Origin: VYFG01 sp965204165 | GTDB lineage: Bacteria; Pseudomonadota; Gammaproteobacteria; Arenicellales; Poriferihabitantaceae | Length of the DNA: 64,000 bases | NCBI GenBank assembly: GCA_965204165.1 | Contig: OZ241969.1 | Span: forward strand, 682,001 to 746,000 | Direction of reading: 5' to 3' | Notes under the pieces: generated by a model | Database searches by the model: none | What the model saw: only the letters and a program-made list of their open reading frames with translations | Told to the model about the DNA's origin: nothing | Program-made: the position numbers and the translations under genes | Part shown: positions 25,294 to 35,076 of the stretch, piece by piece | Layout of the letters: the number at the start of each line of letters is the position of its first letter | Position numbering within the stretch: the first letter of the stretch is position 1

Positions 25294-28275
25294 CTACAAA
25301 TCCATCCCTCGATCCAAGTTCTTCGGCTCCCTTACATGTTCATGATCTTTCGATGTTGTGGCCCCCCCCACAAGCTCCGCTGATCTGTCTTCTTCTTTCC
25401 CGTTCTCCATCACCATCCCACGTCCCTTTCCTGCTCCTGCATTCTCTGGTTCAATCGCCTCCAGCGCCGCAATCCGCTCCCCGGTAACCGCCTCCAGCCT
25501 CTCCCGGAGCGCCTGCCGGTCGTCCGTAACCAGCTCCGCGCGATCCCTGGCCCGACTGATTTCAACGTACAGGGTCTTCTGGGTGGTCAGGTTCGGATGA
25601 TTCGCCTCCATGGCCGCGATCACCGTATCCACCGTCCTCCCCTGGAATGCATGGACCGTAGAGGCCCATGCCCGGTCGATATGCCGTAACTGCGAATCTC
25701 CCTTTTCAAGTTCCAGCATCCGGCTGTCCTCCAGCCGGAAGGTTACCCAGCCGCCACGGACCGAAACCACCTCCGCAGTCTGGCTGTTCACCAGCCCAAG
25801 CCCCGCATCGTTCCGTGTCCACCGGATGCGGTCGCCTGCGCTCAACTCCATTTCATCCGTGCGGTAGACCTCCACCCCACCGCTCCGCGCTCCGATCTGT
25901 TCCGGTTTCCAAGGTACATCCTTTCCGTCTTTTCCTTCCAGTAGGACCGTGCGGTTCTTTCCGTCCACGCCCGATACCCTGAACTCATCCCCCTTCTCCA
26001 CCCCGATACGCTTATAGGAACGGTAGAACGCCACCACGTCCCCGGGCGAGTAGTTGGCCACCAGGGATTTCTCCGCATTGGTATATCCTCTGGAGACCAA
26101 CCTTTCTCCCTTCAATGCGGGTCCATGCACCACCCCGTCCCGTACCAGGCGCTCCCGGACGATGGCGTTGATGTCCTGCCTCAGTGCATGGCTCGGCGCC
26201 ATGAGCCCAGCGTTTTTTCTCTTCTCCGGCGACAGGGCGAGCCACCGGGCGGCGGCGGCGCCCGCGAGATTGTCGGGATTCACTTCCGCTATGTTCTCCC
26301 CGAGCTTCTCGAATGCCTTCCTGATATCCCCCGAAAGGCTCGCCTCGACGGCGGCCTTCAGGTCCGGGTCCCGCTGCCGCAGGATCTCGTCCATCACCGC
26401 CGTCCTCATCCCTCCCTCCTGAAGCTGAAAGAAAGGCTTGCCAGCGTCCACGGCATCAAGCTGTTTCCTGTCCCCCACCAGCACCACCCGGGGGATTCTG
26501 AACGCATCGGCGATTCTGAGAAGATTCCGGGCCTGTGCGGTGGAAGCCAGTGAACCCTCGTCGACCACCAGAGCCGTTTTCCTGAACATCGCCCGCAGTT
26601 CCCGTTCTCCCTTTGCGGTTAATCTACCTTCTGTTACGCCGTCATACCTTGCAAGAAACCGCTGCAGGGTTTCGCTGGTGATCCCGGCTTCTCCCTCCAG
26701 GGTACGGGCCGCCGAGGCCGAGGGCGCAAGGCCATTCACCTCGTATCCCTTCTTCTCCAGAAGAGACCGGGCACGGTTCAGCATGGTGGTCTTGCCGCTG
26801 CCGGCATATCCCTGTACGCCCACCGTGCGGTCATTGGCCGAGAGGATCAGCCGGACGGCGTCCTTCTGGCCGGCAGTGAGCGGCCCGTTGCGAAGCGCCT
26901 TGTCCACGGTGCGGCCCCGCATCGGCACAGCCCCCCGGCCCTGTCCCGCTTTCATCAACGCAATGGTCTCGCGCTCGTCGGCCACGGCACGGTCAGTGGT
27001 GAACTGTCCGTCCAGGCCCGGCAGCCGGGCGGGGTGCAGTGTTCCTGCCGCCACCCTCGATTCAACCTCGCGCTCGATGCCCTCGATTGACACCCTGCCC
27101 GGATTCCAGGCCAGCGCCGCGGTGAACAGTTCGGCCCTGCCGAACACCGCCTCCCTCTCCGACAGATGCCCCACCGCCCACTCCACAGCTCTTTTACTAT
27201 TATTATCTTCTGTAGATGAGGGTTGCAATGATTCCATGGAGTTCCCGGAGCCTGTCGAGATTCCGAAACCATTCGATCCCGGTTCCGATGATGCAGGCTC
27301 CCTTTCCGGCATCCGCCTGTCATGGACATCGACCCTCGATTTGGCATCGAGCACCAGGGACTTCGCATCGAATCCGAGTTCCGTGGCCTGTTCCCGCCAC
27401 ATGTCCTGCAATCCATCCCGGTCCATGTCCCGCTTCGCCGCCCGGGTCATCAGCGCCGCACGTTCAGCCAGGCGCTGGCCGGCAGCCCCTTCAGTACCAT
27501 TCGTACCGTCCGGCGACCGCTCCGCCACCGCCGCCTCGATCTCCGCCCTCCGGGTGGAGAACGCCTCGATCACCCTGCGGGACACCCCCGCGATCTCAAA
27601 CCTCCCATCCGCATGGGTCTTTTCAACCTCATACCCCAGCTTCATCATGCCCCGGGCGAGTTCGCTCCGGTACAGCGCTCCCAGCAGCATCTTGGAGGCG
27701 TAGAGCCGCTCGTTCGACATGCTGCGCCATTTTTCATCGTCCCCCTTCACCATGTTGGCGATCACCGAATGGGTGTGCAGTGCGGGATCGAGGTTCCGCG
27801 AGGTGTCATGCCGGAACGTGGCGATCACGGTTTTCTGGCCTCCCCTGCGAACGATCTCCCCGGTGGCGGGGTCCTTCATGCGCGTTTCGGCAGCGTTCCG
27901 CTCGAACCAGTCCAGAGCCTTAAATACTGCATGGTCATGGGCTTCCGTAACCCGCTCGTCTCCCCCCACCAGTGCGGCAAGAGAAACGGACTTGGGGGCG
28001 GAGAAGGTGAGGTCCCGGCCGGGACGGTGGGAAATGCCCCCATCCCGTTCCCGGCGTCCCAGGCGAAGGCCCGAACCATCCGGCACGTTCCCCTCGAGGA
28101 CCGCCTGGAACACATCCGGGTCTACCGGACCGGTGAGTCCGAGATCGGCCGCTCCGCGGCCCGTCCATGCGCTGGCGGCCCTGTGTTCCGGATCGTCCCT
28201 GGAGTAGTACCCATCCCGCTCGTAGTAGGATATCCCCTGCGAAGACGAGGCCAAGGCCCCGATCGACGCCACCAC
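25294..28275 (-). CDS. traI: MobF-type relaxase/helicase TraI
   Basis: 993 aa. The N-terminal TrwC relaxase domain has the paired tyrosines YY/YY at residues 17-18 and 23-24 that cut and join the nic strand, and the metal-binding HxH in LHTHSVIANMV (about 166). The C-terminal part is a RecD-like helicase: Walker A GYAGSGKTTML (about 490), LVVDEGSLAS, and a late motif STVHAFQGRTVD. It nicks oriT and unwinds the transferred strand. The gene starts one base after the traD stop, forming one operon. A 16-bp motif shared with traD and the second integrase lies inside at 26410-26425. Confidence 0.92.
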   Translation of the reverse strand: MVASIGALASSSQGISYYERDGYYSRDDPEHRAASAWTGRGAADLGLTGPVDPDVFQAVLEGNVPDGSGLRLGRRERDGGISHRPGRDLTFSAPKSVSLAALVGGDERVTEAHDHAVFKALDWFERNAAETRMKDPATGEIVRRGGQKTVIATFRHDTSRNLDPALHTHSVIANMVKGDDEKWRSMSNERLYASKMLLGALYRSELARGMMKLGYEVEKTHADGRFEIAGVSRRVIEAFSTRRAEIEAAVAERSPDGTNGTEGAAGQRLAERAALMTRAAKRDMDRDGLQDMWREQATELGFDAKSLVLDAKSRVDVHDRRMPEREPASSEPGSNGFGISTGSGNSMESLQPSSTEDNNSKRAVEWAVGHLSEREAVFGRAELFTAALAWNPGRVSIEGIEREVESRVAAGTLHPARLPGLDGQFTTDRAVADERETIALMKAGQGRGAVPMRGRTVDKALRNGPLTAGQKDAVRLILSANDRTVGVQGYAGSGKTTMLNRARSLLEKKGYEVNGLAPSASAARTLEGEAGITSETLQRFLARYDGVTEGRLTAKGERELRAMFRKTALVVDEGSLASTAQARNLLRIADAFRIPRVVLVGDRKQLDAVDAGKPFFQLQEGGMRTAVMDEILRQRDPDLKAAVEASLSGDIRKAFEKLGENIAEVNPDNLAGAAAARWLALSPEKRKNAGLMAPSHALRQDINAIVRERLVRDGVVHGPALKGERLVSRGYTNAEKSLVANYSPGDVVAFYRSYKRIGVEKGDEFRVSGVDGKNRTVLLEGKDGKDVPWKPEQIGARSGGVEVYRTDEMELSAGDRIRWTRNDAGLGLVNSQTAEVVSVRGGWVTFRLEDSRMLELEKGDSQLRHIDRAWASTVHAFQGRTVDTVIAAMEANHPNLTTQKTLYVEISRARDRAELVTDDRQALRERLEAVTGERIAALEAIEPENAGAGKGRGMVMENGKEEDRSAELVGGATTSKDHEHVREPKNLDRGMDL
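26410..26425 (-). repeat. 16-bp motif, copy 1 (in traI)
   Basis: GCTTCAGGAGGGAGGG on the minus strand; identical to 40503-40518 and one mismatch from 28496-28511. It encodes part of LQEGG. Confidence 0.8.
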
Positions 28276-28276
28276 C

Positions 28277-30346
28277 TCAGATCACCACACCTGTTTTATC
28301 TTCTCCATCAGTCGTCATACCATCGGTCAGGGGGTTTTCATCTTCTGCATCAGGCTCCATTCCCTCTGGGGGCTCTTCTGCTTCATCGACCACCGGTATT
28401 TCCACGGTGCTGTTTTCGACGAACCCGGCATCCACCGGAATCCCCCTGGTGGAACAGATTCCTTGTTCCGGTTCCACCCCCACCGAATCCTTCTCCCCTA
28501 CCTCCTGAAGCTTGAAAGGAACGAAACGTTCGGCGATTCTGGGGCGATTGGAGTACTCCAGCCTGATCCTGGCAACCGGCAGCGGACCGGGAAACCGGAG
28601 ATATCCGTTCAGGTTCTGAAGGCGCATGATCTCCGAGGCGAGGGCCAGTGCACGGAGTTCTCTTTTCGGCGTAAGAGACACGCCATCGCGGATAGTGTTG
28701 GCGCCGTAGGAAAGCCCCTCGTTCATCCCCTCCACCTCGCTCCTGCCCAGGCAGTCCGCCGACCACTGCGCGGTGTCGCGATCCGGGGCCGCCAGCACCA
28801 CCCGGGTGCCGCAAAGCCCCGAGATGGTCTCCGCCCCGTTCCGTCCATACAGGTCGCGGAGTGCGGAGATGACCTGCACCCCCAGCACGAAACACCCCCC
28901 GAACTGGCGTGACTCCGCCAGTCCCGGCTGCAGGCTCGGCACCTGGTGCAGGGTGGGCAGTTCGTCCAGTATGATCCAGATCCTTCTCCCTTCCGACTGC
29001 TCCAGCGAGAGCATGGCGTTGACCGCGATCTCGAGCCATGTAGAGATCAGGCCTCTCAAACTGGCATGCTGATCCCCTCTTGAGGTCAGAAACAGGCATC
29101 CCGTTTCGTCTTCTCTTTCAACCCAGTCCCGGATGGAGAAGGGAGAACCGGAAGGATCGTCCTGAAGAAGCTCCAGGGCGCCGATGTTGGCCGTGAGCAT
29201 GGCCCGGACGCTGAGGGCGGTCTTGGGGTTCTCCGGGTCCACGATGGACTGTGCCACGGTCCCCTCCATGGCTTCCGCCAGTTCCGTCAGTTCCGTCTTC
29301 AGCAGGTGATTGACCAGTACCTGATTCCTCTTGACCCCCTTCTCCCAGAGCACCCCGGCTCCGTTCGAGAACAGCTGCCTGGCCGCGGTGACCCAGAAGG
29401 GGTCCACGGTATCCTTCTGCTGGGGGATCAGGGCCGCGGCCATCATGTCGAAGTCCCTCGGCCCTCTTGCTTCGAAAAAGGGAGACCAGCGGGGGGCGCG
29501 GGCATCGAGGGGGTTCAGGAGTACGTCCCGTTTGGAGTCATAGAAGGAACGGGTGTAGGTTCCCATCTTGTCGTAGATCACGCAGCGTTCTCCACGATCC
29601 CGGATCTGGGCCACGAGATCGGAGATGAGCACGGTCTTGCCCGAACCGGTGGTGCCGGAGACGATGGTGTGCTGGGTCTCCGCCCACTCGGGGTACGGAA
29701 CCCCAGCTATGCGGTACGGCCTTACATGCACGGCCATGGAAAACGCATAACGGACACGGGCGCCGACGGGATAGCTTGAGAGAACCTGGCGGCGGAGTTG
29801 CCGGGCGGTGGCCAGTTCCGCCCCCCGGATTCTCTTCTCCCGGTTCAGCTGCCGGCCCTGGTACCAGAAGACGGCGAGGAGAATGACGATGGCGAGAAGT
29901 CCGAACCTGAGACCGAGAAAGGCGCTTTCGTAGATCCCGTCCTTCAGGCGTTCACGGGCAAAAAGGGCACGGGGCGAGGAAGCGATCTCCGTGATGGTCA
30001 GCACCACGGTTCTGCCGTCGGCCATGCGAATCTCCTGGCGCGAGTCCTTCTTATAGCCGATCGCCAGCTTCATTTCCGCCACCGTGACGATGGCGGCGGC
30101 GTACCACTCATACCCCGTGGTGTTCCGCCAAGCGTGCCAGGCCGGGACTGCGATCACCGAGATGGCGGCCAGGAACATCCCGACGCGGAGGAGCTGGCCC
30201 CACATGCGGATGCCGTGGAAGACCGTCTGTCCGCCCCGGAGGGTGCTGTTTCCGATTCTTGTGTTCATCGATGGGTAGCTGGAAGCCCGGGCCGGCAGCT
30301 TCCAGCGATCCAACTTGCCGGCCCGGCTGTTGTCGTTCACCGGCAT
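28277..30346 (-). CDS. traD: Type IV coupling protein TraD
   Basis: About 690 aa from the ATG at 30346 (the frame is open to 30436). Two N-terminal membrane segments (MFLAAISVIAVPAWHAW and GLLAIVILLAVFW) precede the ATPase. Walker A is VSGTTGSGKTVLIS (about residue 234) and Walker B is IWIILDELPTL (about 457), followed by the TraG/TraD motif GGCFVLGVQVISALRDLYG. It links the relaxosome to a secretion channel at the inner membrane. No mating-pair genes are nearby, so the element probably borrows a channel. The gene is upstream of and co-transcribed with traI. Confidence 0.9.
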   Translation of the reverse strand: MPVNDNSRAGKLDRWKLPARASSYPSMNTRIGNSTLRGGQTVFHGIRMWGQLLRVGMFLAAISVIAVPAWHAWRNTTGYEWYAAAIVTVAEMKLAIGYKKDSRQEIRMADGRTVVLTITEIASSPRALFARERLKDGIYESAFLGLRFGLLAIVILLAVFWYQGRQLNREKRIRGAELATARQLRRQVLSSYPVGARVRYAFSMAVHVRPYRIAGVPYPEWAETQHTIVSGTTGSGKTVLISDLVAQIRDRGERCVIYDKMGTYTRSFYDSKRDVLLNPLDARAPRWSPFFEARGPRDFDMMAAALIPQQKDTVDPFWVTAARQLFSNGAGVLWEKGVKRNQVLVNHLLKTELTELAEAMEGTVAQSIVDPENPKTALSVRAMLTANIGALELLQDDPSGSPFSIRDWVEREDETGCLFLTSRGDQHASLRGLISTWLEIAVNAMLSLEQSEGRRIWIILDELPTLHQVPSLQPGLAESRQFGGCFVLGVQVISALRDLYGRNGAETISGLCGTRVVLAAPDRDTAQWSADCLGRSEVEGMNEGLSYGANTIRDGVSLTPKRELRALALASEIMRLQNLNGYLRFPGPLPVARIRLEYSNRPRIAERFVPFKLQEVGEKDSVGVEPEQGICSTRGIPVDAGFVENSTVEIPVVDEAEEPPEGMEPDAEDENPLTDGMTTDGEDKTGVVI
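28496..28511 (-). repeat. 16-bp motif, copy 2 (in traD)
   Basis: GCTTCAGGAGGTAGGG on the minus strand, one base different from the copies in traI and the second integrase. The flanks also resemble each other (TTTCA before, GA after). Confidence 0.75.
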
Positions 30347-30436
30347 CGTCCATTCCCTGCCTCCCTGATCCGGCCGCGGCAAATATATACAGCCCTGTTC
30401 GCACAACCTGCAAGGATCGCGTTTAGTGAAAAACAT

Positions 30437-31288
30437 ACCTTCGGATCGACACCGAATCGCCCCTCTGTGATGGAGTGCGACCAGCTACGGGAAAAAGTTT
30501 TAGCCTCCTTCGGAGCCGGGGCAACAAGCAATGGAACACCTCCCATGGCTATCGCCGATGCCCGCAAGGGTTTCCCCGCATTGCGTCCAGATCTTCGAGA
30601 AAGTGAGTACAGACCAGCTCATAAGCAGGAACCCGAATCGGTGCAGGAAATCAAGCATCAATTGGCTGGCATCGGCATCATTAAGTGCCGTTACTGCGAG
30701 GGATCCATCCGGGGAATTTCCTCTATTCAGATCTTGTTTTCCATTGGAATTTGGGGAAGCACTAGGTTTATGTGGCAACCCAGATAACGAATAGATCATT
30801 GATTGACAAGGGGTAATCGGGAAATCCGAGTGATAAAGACATCCCGGATTCAATGGCAAAACAGTAAAATCAGGGTATATTTGCCGATTTTCTCCTAATC
30901 CTCGCCCCGGACCCTACTTGATGAGACAGACCCTCCACCCCCAACTGGAGATCGGCGTATTCCAGATTGCCGATATACGGTCGGGTCTTCTGACCCATCA
31001 TCTCCAAGCATTCCTTGACCTTTTTTGTCGTAGAATTTGAACTACACCCAAACGTGCAGGGGTGCATCACTTGCAAGTCGATTTATCGAATTTAGAAAAG
31101 CAAGATACTGCTGACCTAACGAACCGCTCTCACGTAAAAAAGATTGCGTGACCGTCACAATCGGCAAACACTCGTGAAATACAAGATCAATTTCATCTCC
31201 CCGATGTGCTGATACTGGCTGAGAATATGACTCGTCCTCATATTACCAATCCTACGGTTAGCTGGTTGCGGCCTCGCGAGGGCTCGTC
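30437..31288. other. Gene-free interval between traD and darT
   Basis: Divergent flanks mean both promoters should lie here. Open frames are short and featureless. In many mobilisable elements oriT sits beside traD/traI, so this is the best candidate location, but I cannot identify a nic site. Confidence 0.4.
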
Positions 31289-31936
31289 ATGACGTATCCG
31301 GTTCCAACACCGATTTATAGATTGGTACATATGGAGAATCTTGATACGTTGTTGTTACGCAACGCGCTGCACTCGCCGAACCACACTCCGAACGATGGAC
31401 TATCCTATAAGACGATTCACAATATTAACGTGCAGGCTAATCGACGAATTAAGCAGATAAACTGTGGACCAGGCGGTTCTATCCATGATTACATTCCGTT
31501 TTATTTTGGTCCTCTGTCGCCAATGCTGCTGAATCTATATACTGGTCGAGTTCCGAGTTATGACGAGGGTCAAGAGCCACTGATATACTTAAGATCCACG
31601 ATTCAGACAGTTACGAACTCAGGTTGTCAATTTGTCTTTTCTGACGGTCACGGTTTGGCGAATTTCTCGAGTTGGTATGACAATTTGAATGATCTTTTGA
31701 ATGTGGACTGGAATTTGGTAAATGCGCGCTACTGGTCAGATAAACCTCAAGACAATGATCGTCAGAGGCGAAAGCAGGCTGAGTTTTTGATATGGCATAA
31801 ATGTGCTTGGTCACTGATCTGTGAAATAGGTGTATTCAACAAAGTGGCTAAAGGACATGTCGAAGCCAGTCTGGATAGGTTCCCCCATTGCCATCGACCT
31901 CATGTCAATGTGCAATCGAGTTGGTATTACTACTAG
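31289..31936 (+). CDS. darT: DarT DNA ADP-ribosyltransferase toxin
   Basis: 215 aa. DUF4433/DarT features run in order: IYRLVHMENLDTLL, YIPFYFGPLSPMLL, IYLRSTI, FVFSDGH, and RKQAEFLIW, which contains the catalytic glutamate, ending with SSWYYY. DarT modifies thymidine in single-stranded DNA using NAD+, blocking replication of host or phage. It is followed 15 bases later by darG. No clear ribosome site precedes the ATG, unlike darG. Confidence 0.9.
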   Translation: MTYPVPTPIYRLVHMENLDTLLLRNALHSPNHTPNDGLSYKTIHNINVQANRRIKQINCGPGGSIHDYIPFYFGPLSPMLLNLYTGRVPSYDEGQEPLIYLRSTIQTVTNSGCQFVFSDGHGLANFSSWYDNLNDLLNVDWNLVNARYWSDKPQDNDRQRRKQAEFLIWHKCAWSLICEIGVFNKVAKGHVEASLDRFPHCHRPHVNVQSSWYYY

Positions 31937-31940
31937 AAAG

Positions 31941-31946
31941 AGGAGG
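31941..31946 (+). promoter_or_regulatory. Strong ribosome site of darG
   Basis: A perfect AGGAGG five bases before the darG ATG. The toxin gene upstream has none visible, so the layout favours excess antitoxin. Confidence 0.7.
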
Positions 31947-31951
31947 AATTC

Positions 31952-33001
31952 ATGATCGAGATCGGATGCGGAAATCTACTAGAGGCGAAAACAGATGCGC
32001 TCGTCAACACGGTCAACTGCGATGGATTTATGGGCAAGGGGATAGCCCTGCAGTTCAAGCAAGCATTCCCCCTGAACTTTAAAGCTTACGCGCAAGCGTG
32101 CAAAGCAGGTAAAGTCGTACCAGGGGAAATGCTAGTGTTTGACAATGGTGGACTTCTACGACCACGGTTCATCATTAATTTTCCGACAAAACGTCACTGG
32201 AGAAACAAGTCTCGCCTTGAAGATATAGATTCGGGCTTACAGGCACTGGCTGACGACGTGCGAAGACTACATATTCAGTCGATTGCTATCCCTCCCTTGG
32301 GATGTGGATTGGGGGGACTGGATTGGAATCGAGTAAAACCGTTGATCGAAGCCGCTTTTATTACGTTGCCTGAGGTTCGTGTGATCATTTTCGAGCCCAA
32401 AGGTACGCCTGATGCCAACACTATGCCGGTTGGCACCGACCGCCCGAATATGACTCAGGCGCGCGCGCTATTCATCAAACTAATGCAAGCATATTCCGCC
32501 TTGGATTATAGTCGCACTCTTCTGGAGGTGCATAAGCTCGCATATTTTCTACAGGAGGCGGGCGAGCCGCTTCGTCTCAATTATGAGCCAGGCCACTACG
32601 GACCCTACGCACAGAATCTCAATAAAGTCCTTGAGGTCATGGAAGGTCATTTTATTCGTGGATATGGCGATAGCCAAAAGCCTGGAGCGGAAATTGAGCT
32701 CCTTCCCGGTGCTACTGAGGCAGCAACCGATTTCCTGCGTGATAAGGACGACTCTAACGAGAGACTGGACGCGGTTGGAGAACTCATCGAAGGATTCGAA
32801 ACACCTTACGGTATGGAGTTATTGGCGACTGTGCATTGGGTTGCACTTCACGGTGGCCCAAGTAATCAACACCCAGCGACTACACATGAAGAAGCCGTCA
32901 CCCAAATTCATATGTGGAATCCAAGAAAAAAAATGGTCTTTAAACCTGCACACATCCACATTGCCTGGAAGCAGTTAGCTGAACTGGGTTGGATAGAGTG
33001 A
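31952..33001 (+). CDS. darG: DarG macrodomain antitoxin
   Basis: 349 aa. The N-terminal macrodomain (about 1-155) shows IGCGNLLEAKTDALVNTVN, GFMGKGIALQFKQ, NFPTKRHWR and IPPLGCGLGGLDW, the DarG hallmark that removes ADP-ribose from DNA. The C-terminal part (about 165-349, MQAYSALDYSRTLLEVHKLAYFLQ...) is the region that binds and neutralises DarT in known systems. It pairs with the upstream toxin as a complete DarTG system, known to act against phages. Confidence 0.92.
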   Translation: MIEIGCGNLLEAKTDALVNTVNCDGFMGKGIALQFKQAFPLNFKAYAQACKAGKVVPGEMLVFDNGGLLRPRFIINFPTKRHWRNKSRLEDIDSGLQALADDVRRLHIQSIAIPPLGCGLGGLDWNRVKPLIEAAFITLPEVRVIIFEPKGTPDANTMPVGTDRPNMTQARALFIKLMQAYSALDYSRTLLEVHKLAYFLQEAGEPLRLNYEPGHYGPYAQNLNKVLEVMEGHFIRGYGDSQKPGAEIELLPGATEAATDFLRDKDDSNERLDAVGELIEGFETPYGMELLATVHWVALHGGPSNQHPATTHEEAVTQIHMWNPRKKMVFKPAHIHIAWKQLAELGWIE

Positions 33002-33095
33002 GCAACTTCAACGGGGACAAACGCAGAAAGTAATGAACCGGTATTTGTTGTAAGTATCTATTCAGCTACTCGACACAGGTCACCCTATCTGGCTG

Positions 33096-34103
33096 TCATT
33101 TTACGTGCCATACACGGCGACACCTGTGAAGGTTACCTCGGGTCGGATTTACCTTACCGTCCCTTTTCTCCTTTTTCGTCAATAAAAGGTTTGGCTTACC
33201 GGAACGCCAAGCAATCTCTGCCGGCTTGTTCATCCACAGTACTTCCTGTCGACACAGTCGGTCACCGTTCGTAGTTTTCGTAGACGCCTCTAAGTCCACC
33301 CTGTACCAACCACCTCTTTGCTCCAAAAGATCAACATATACTCTTGATTCATATCCGCTGATCATGATCATACATTTGCACAAAAGAGCTTGGCTCAGAA
33401 GCCGCTCATGAAACCCCTGATCGATGGCTTCAACACTATACCCTCGCTTTCTGTTCGCCAAATATGGCGGATCAATATATACCAACGTAGCTGGCCTGTT
33501 GGAATACTGTATCAATAAATCCAGTCCGTTCTTGTTTTCTATCCGAATACCGCGTAATCGTTCACTTACAGCCTTCATCCTTTCCGGGTAGTTGTACCAT
33601 CGATTTACACGTGCTTCCCGATCTTGCCTCGCATATGTATCAGATACAGAAAACCCGCCACGATTTCCAGCAACGACGCCATTAACACTCATCATTGCTT
33701 GGACCAAAAACTTCCTCGCCCTCTCCAATTTGCTGTCGTCTCCATTGGAATTCCGTGCATGCTTGAGTTCGGATCGCGCATATGGCGTCAACTCAATTAA
33801 CTCTGCTAACCTATCTCCGTTATCCCGTATTTGCCTCAGCGCATTAACGACATTATCGTCAAGATCGTTAACTACCTCTATTTGTGCTGGACTCTTTGCT
33901 AGAGTTACCGCAAGTGCACCGCCAAACAACTCCACCCAGCAACTATGTGGGGGCATGAATTTCAGGATATTAGTGGCCAAACGTTGCTTGGAGCCGTAAT
34001 AACCGAAAGCACTGGGTGTTGCAGACGCACTCGACTCAATTTGTAATCTCCCGGCGATCGCCGTCCGATCACTACTTATATCAGCATCATTTCTGCTGCT
34101 CAT
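33096..34103 (-). CDS. D12-class DNA adenine methyltransferase
   Basis: About 335 aa. Motif I FGYYGSKQRLATNIL with WVELFGGALAV, and catalytic motif IV VYIDPPYLANRKRGYS, define a D12 (Dam/M.DpnII-like) N6-adenine methylase. It is the last gene of the 38.6-33.1 kb operon, and its start overlaps the stop of the DUF3883 gene. The ATG at 34103 is chosen for its GAGAGAAG site; an in-frame ATG lies at 34142. It probably marks self DNA for the companion nuclease/helicase (inference). Family sizes are usually about 270-290 aa; the extra length is at both ends. Confidence 0.87.
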   Translation of the reverse strand: MSSRNDADISSDRTAIAGRLQIESSASATPSAFGYYGSKQRLATNILKFMPPHSCWVELFGGALAVTLAKSPAQIEVVNDLDDNVVNALRQIRDNGDRLAELIELTPYARSELKHARNSNGDDSKLERARKFLVQAMMSVNGVVAGNRGGFSVSDTYARQDREARVNRWYNYPERMKAVSERLRGIRIENKNGLDLLIQYSNRPATLVYIDPPYLANRKRGYSVEAIDQGFHERLLSQALLCKCMIMISGYESRVYVDLLEQRGGWYRVDLEASTKTTNGDRLCRQEVLWMNKPAEIAWRSGKPNLLLTKKEKRDGKVNPTRGNLHRCRRVWHVK

Positions 34104-35076
34104 GTTCTTCTCTCTTTCTGACTTTCCAGGCACCTTGTTCAATTCTCCAAGCTTGCTCGTTCATCAACTTATTTACGGGGTTTTTAATAGAACATACTTC
34201 ATCAATTCTTGGCTTGCCGTTTCTTACGGGAACCAAGTACAGAAAATACGAACTTCCATTCTTTTTCGCAATTTGTATTTCGTTTCTGGTAAAGAAAAAT
34301 CCCCAATCCCTTGGACTAACTGCCTTAACTTCAATGAGCCTGACTAGAATTTCATTCTTGCTTCCTGCCCTACGTATACTCGCGATATCGAAACCTGCAG
34401 CTGCGTTCTCGAGCGCGACATGAACCACCATATTCGCATCTTTATCACCCACCATCCGTCGCTCGAAATCCATCACCTCTAACTCTGCTGCGAGTCCGAT
34501 GTCTGCCTGATCTCTTTTCTGATCCTGCAATTCATTCGGACTTGGTCCATTGGTATATATTGTCCTGATGAAGTCAGAGAGGAACCAATTGCTAACTGAA
34601 TAACTTTCTGTCGAATGACGCAGACGCATTGCGCCTCCTTCCAAGAGCACATTTCGCGCTGCGTAATTTCCTTCCCCGACTCTCCCCCATTTCAATTTCA
34701 CCTGCCCGGACTCAAGGCCGAACGCGCGGCATAGTTCACGCAGCTCCCTGCCATATCCGGTGTCTGAAATCAAAATCGTCCTTACCAGATTTCTCGAAAA
34801 TTTCTGCCTTCCGGCACTTAGCGCCTTTGACATACCTTCTAAAGCTTCATCACGTCTGATTTGCTGATTATCGACTTTAACTGCGCCCATCGCCTCTAGA
34901 AAATATACTGCCTTATCGAATCCTTTCGCTCGTTCATCAAATCGTCGCTTGGCCACTTGGGATTCCAGATGATCGTGTTTGTGCAATACCTCCACCAATA
35001 CTTCTACCGATCTCAAAGAGAGGCCCTCCCAATATAGATCTGGACTGCTTCTATATATGTCCATCGAGAGAGACAT
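34087..35076 (-). CDS. DUF3883 nuclease-like protein
   Basis: About 330 aa. The C-terminal domain (about 210-310) matches the DUF3883 pattern: AELEVMDFERRMVG, NAAAGFDIASIR, LVRLIEVKAV and FFTRNEIQIAKKNGSSYFLYLV. The E...D...ExK spacing is that of restriction-endonuclease-like folds. The N-terminal 200 residues are helical and unnamed. Its start lies within the end of the SNF2-like gene (candidate ATGs at 35076 and 35064; the frame is open to 35097), so translation is coupled. It is the likely effector of this operon. Confidence 0.7.
   Translation of the reverse strand: MSLSMDIYRSSPDLYWEGLSLRSVEVLVEVLHKHDHLESQVAKRRFDERAKGFDKAVYFLEAMGAVKVDNQQIRRDEALEGMSKALSAGRQKFSRNLVRTILISDTGYGRELRELCRAFGLESGQVKLKWGRVGEGNYAARNVLLEGGAMRLRHSTESYSVSNWFLSDFIRTIYTNGPSPNELQDQKRDQADIGLAAELEVMDFERRMVGDKDANMVVHVALENAAAGFDIASIRRAGSKNEILVRLIEVKAVSPRDWGFFFTRNEIQIAKKNGSSYFLYLVPVRNGKPRIDEVCSIKNPVNKLMNEQAWRIEQGAWKVRKREEHEQQK

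Noticed and set aside
30437..31288. oriT of the element
   Set aside because: The position is suitable, but I could not find a convincing nic sequence with flanking inverted repeats, so I list it only as a possible location.
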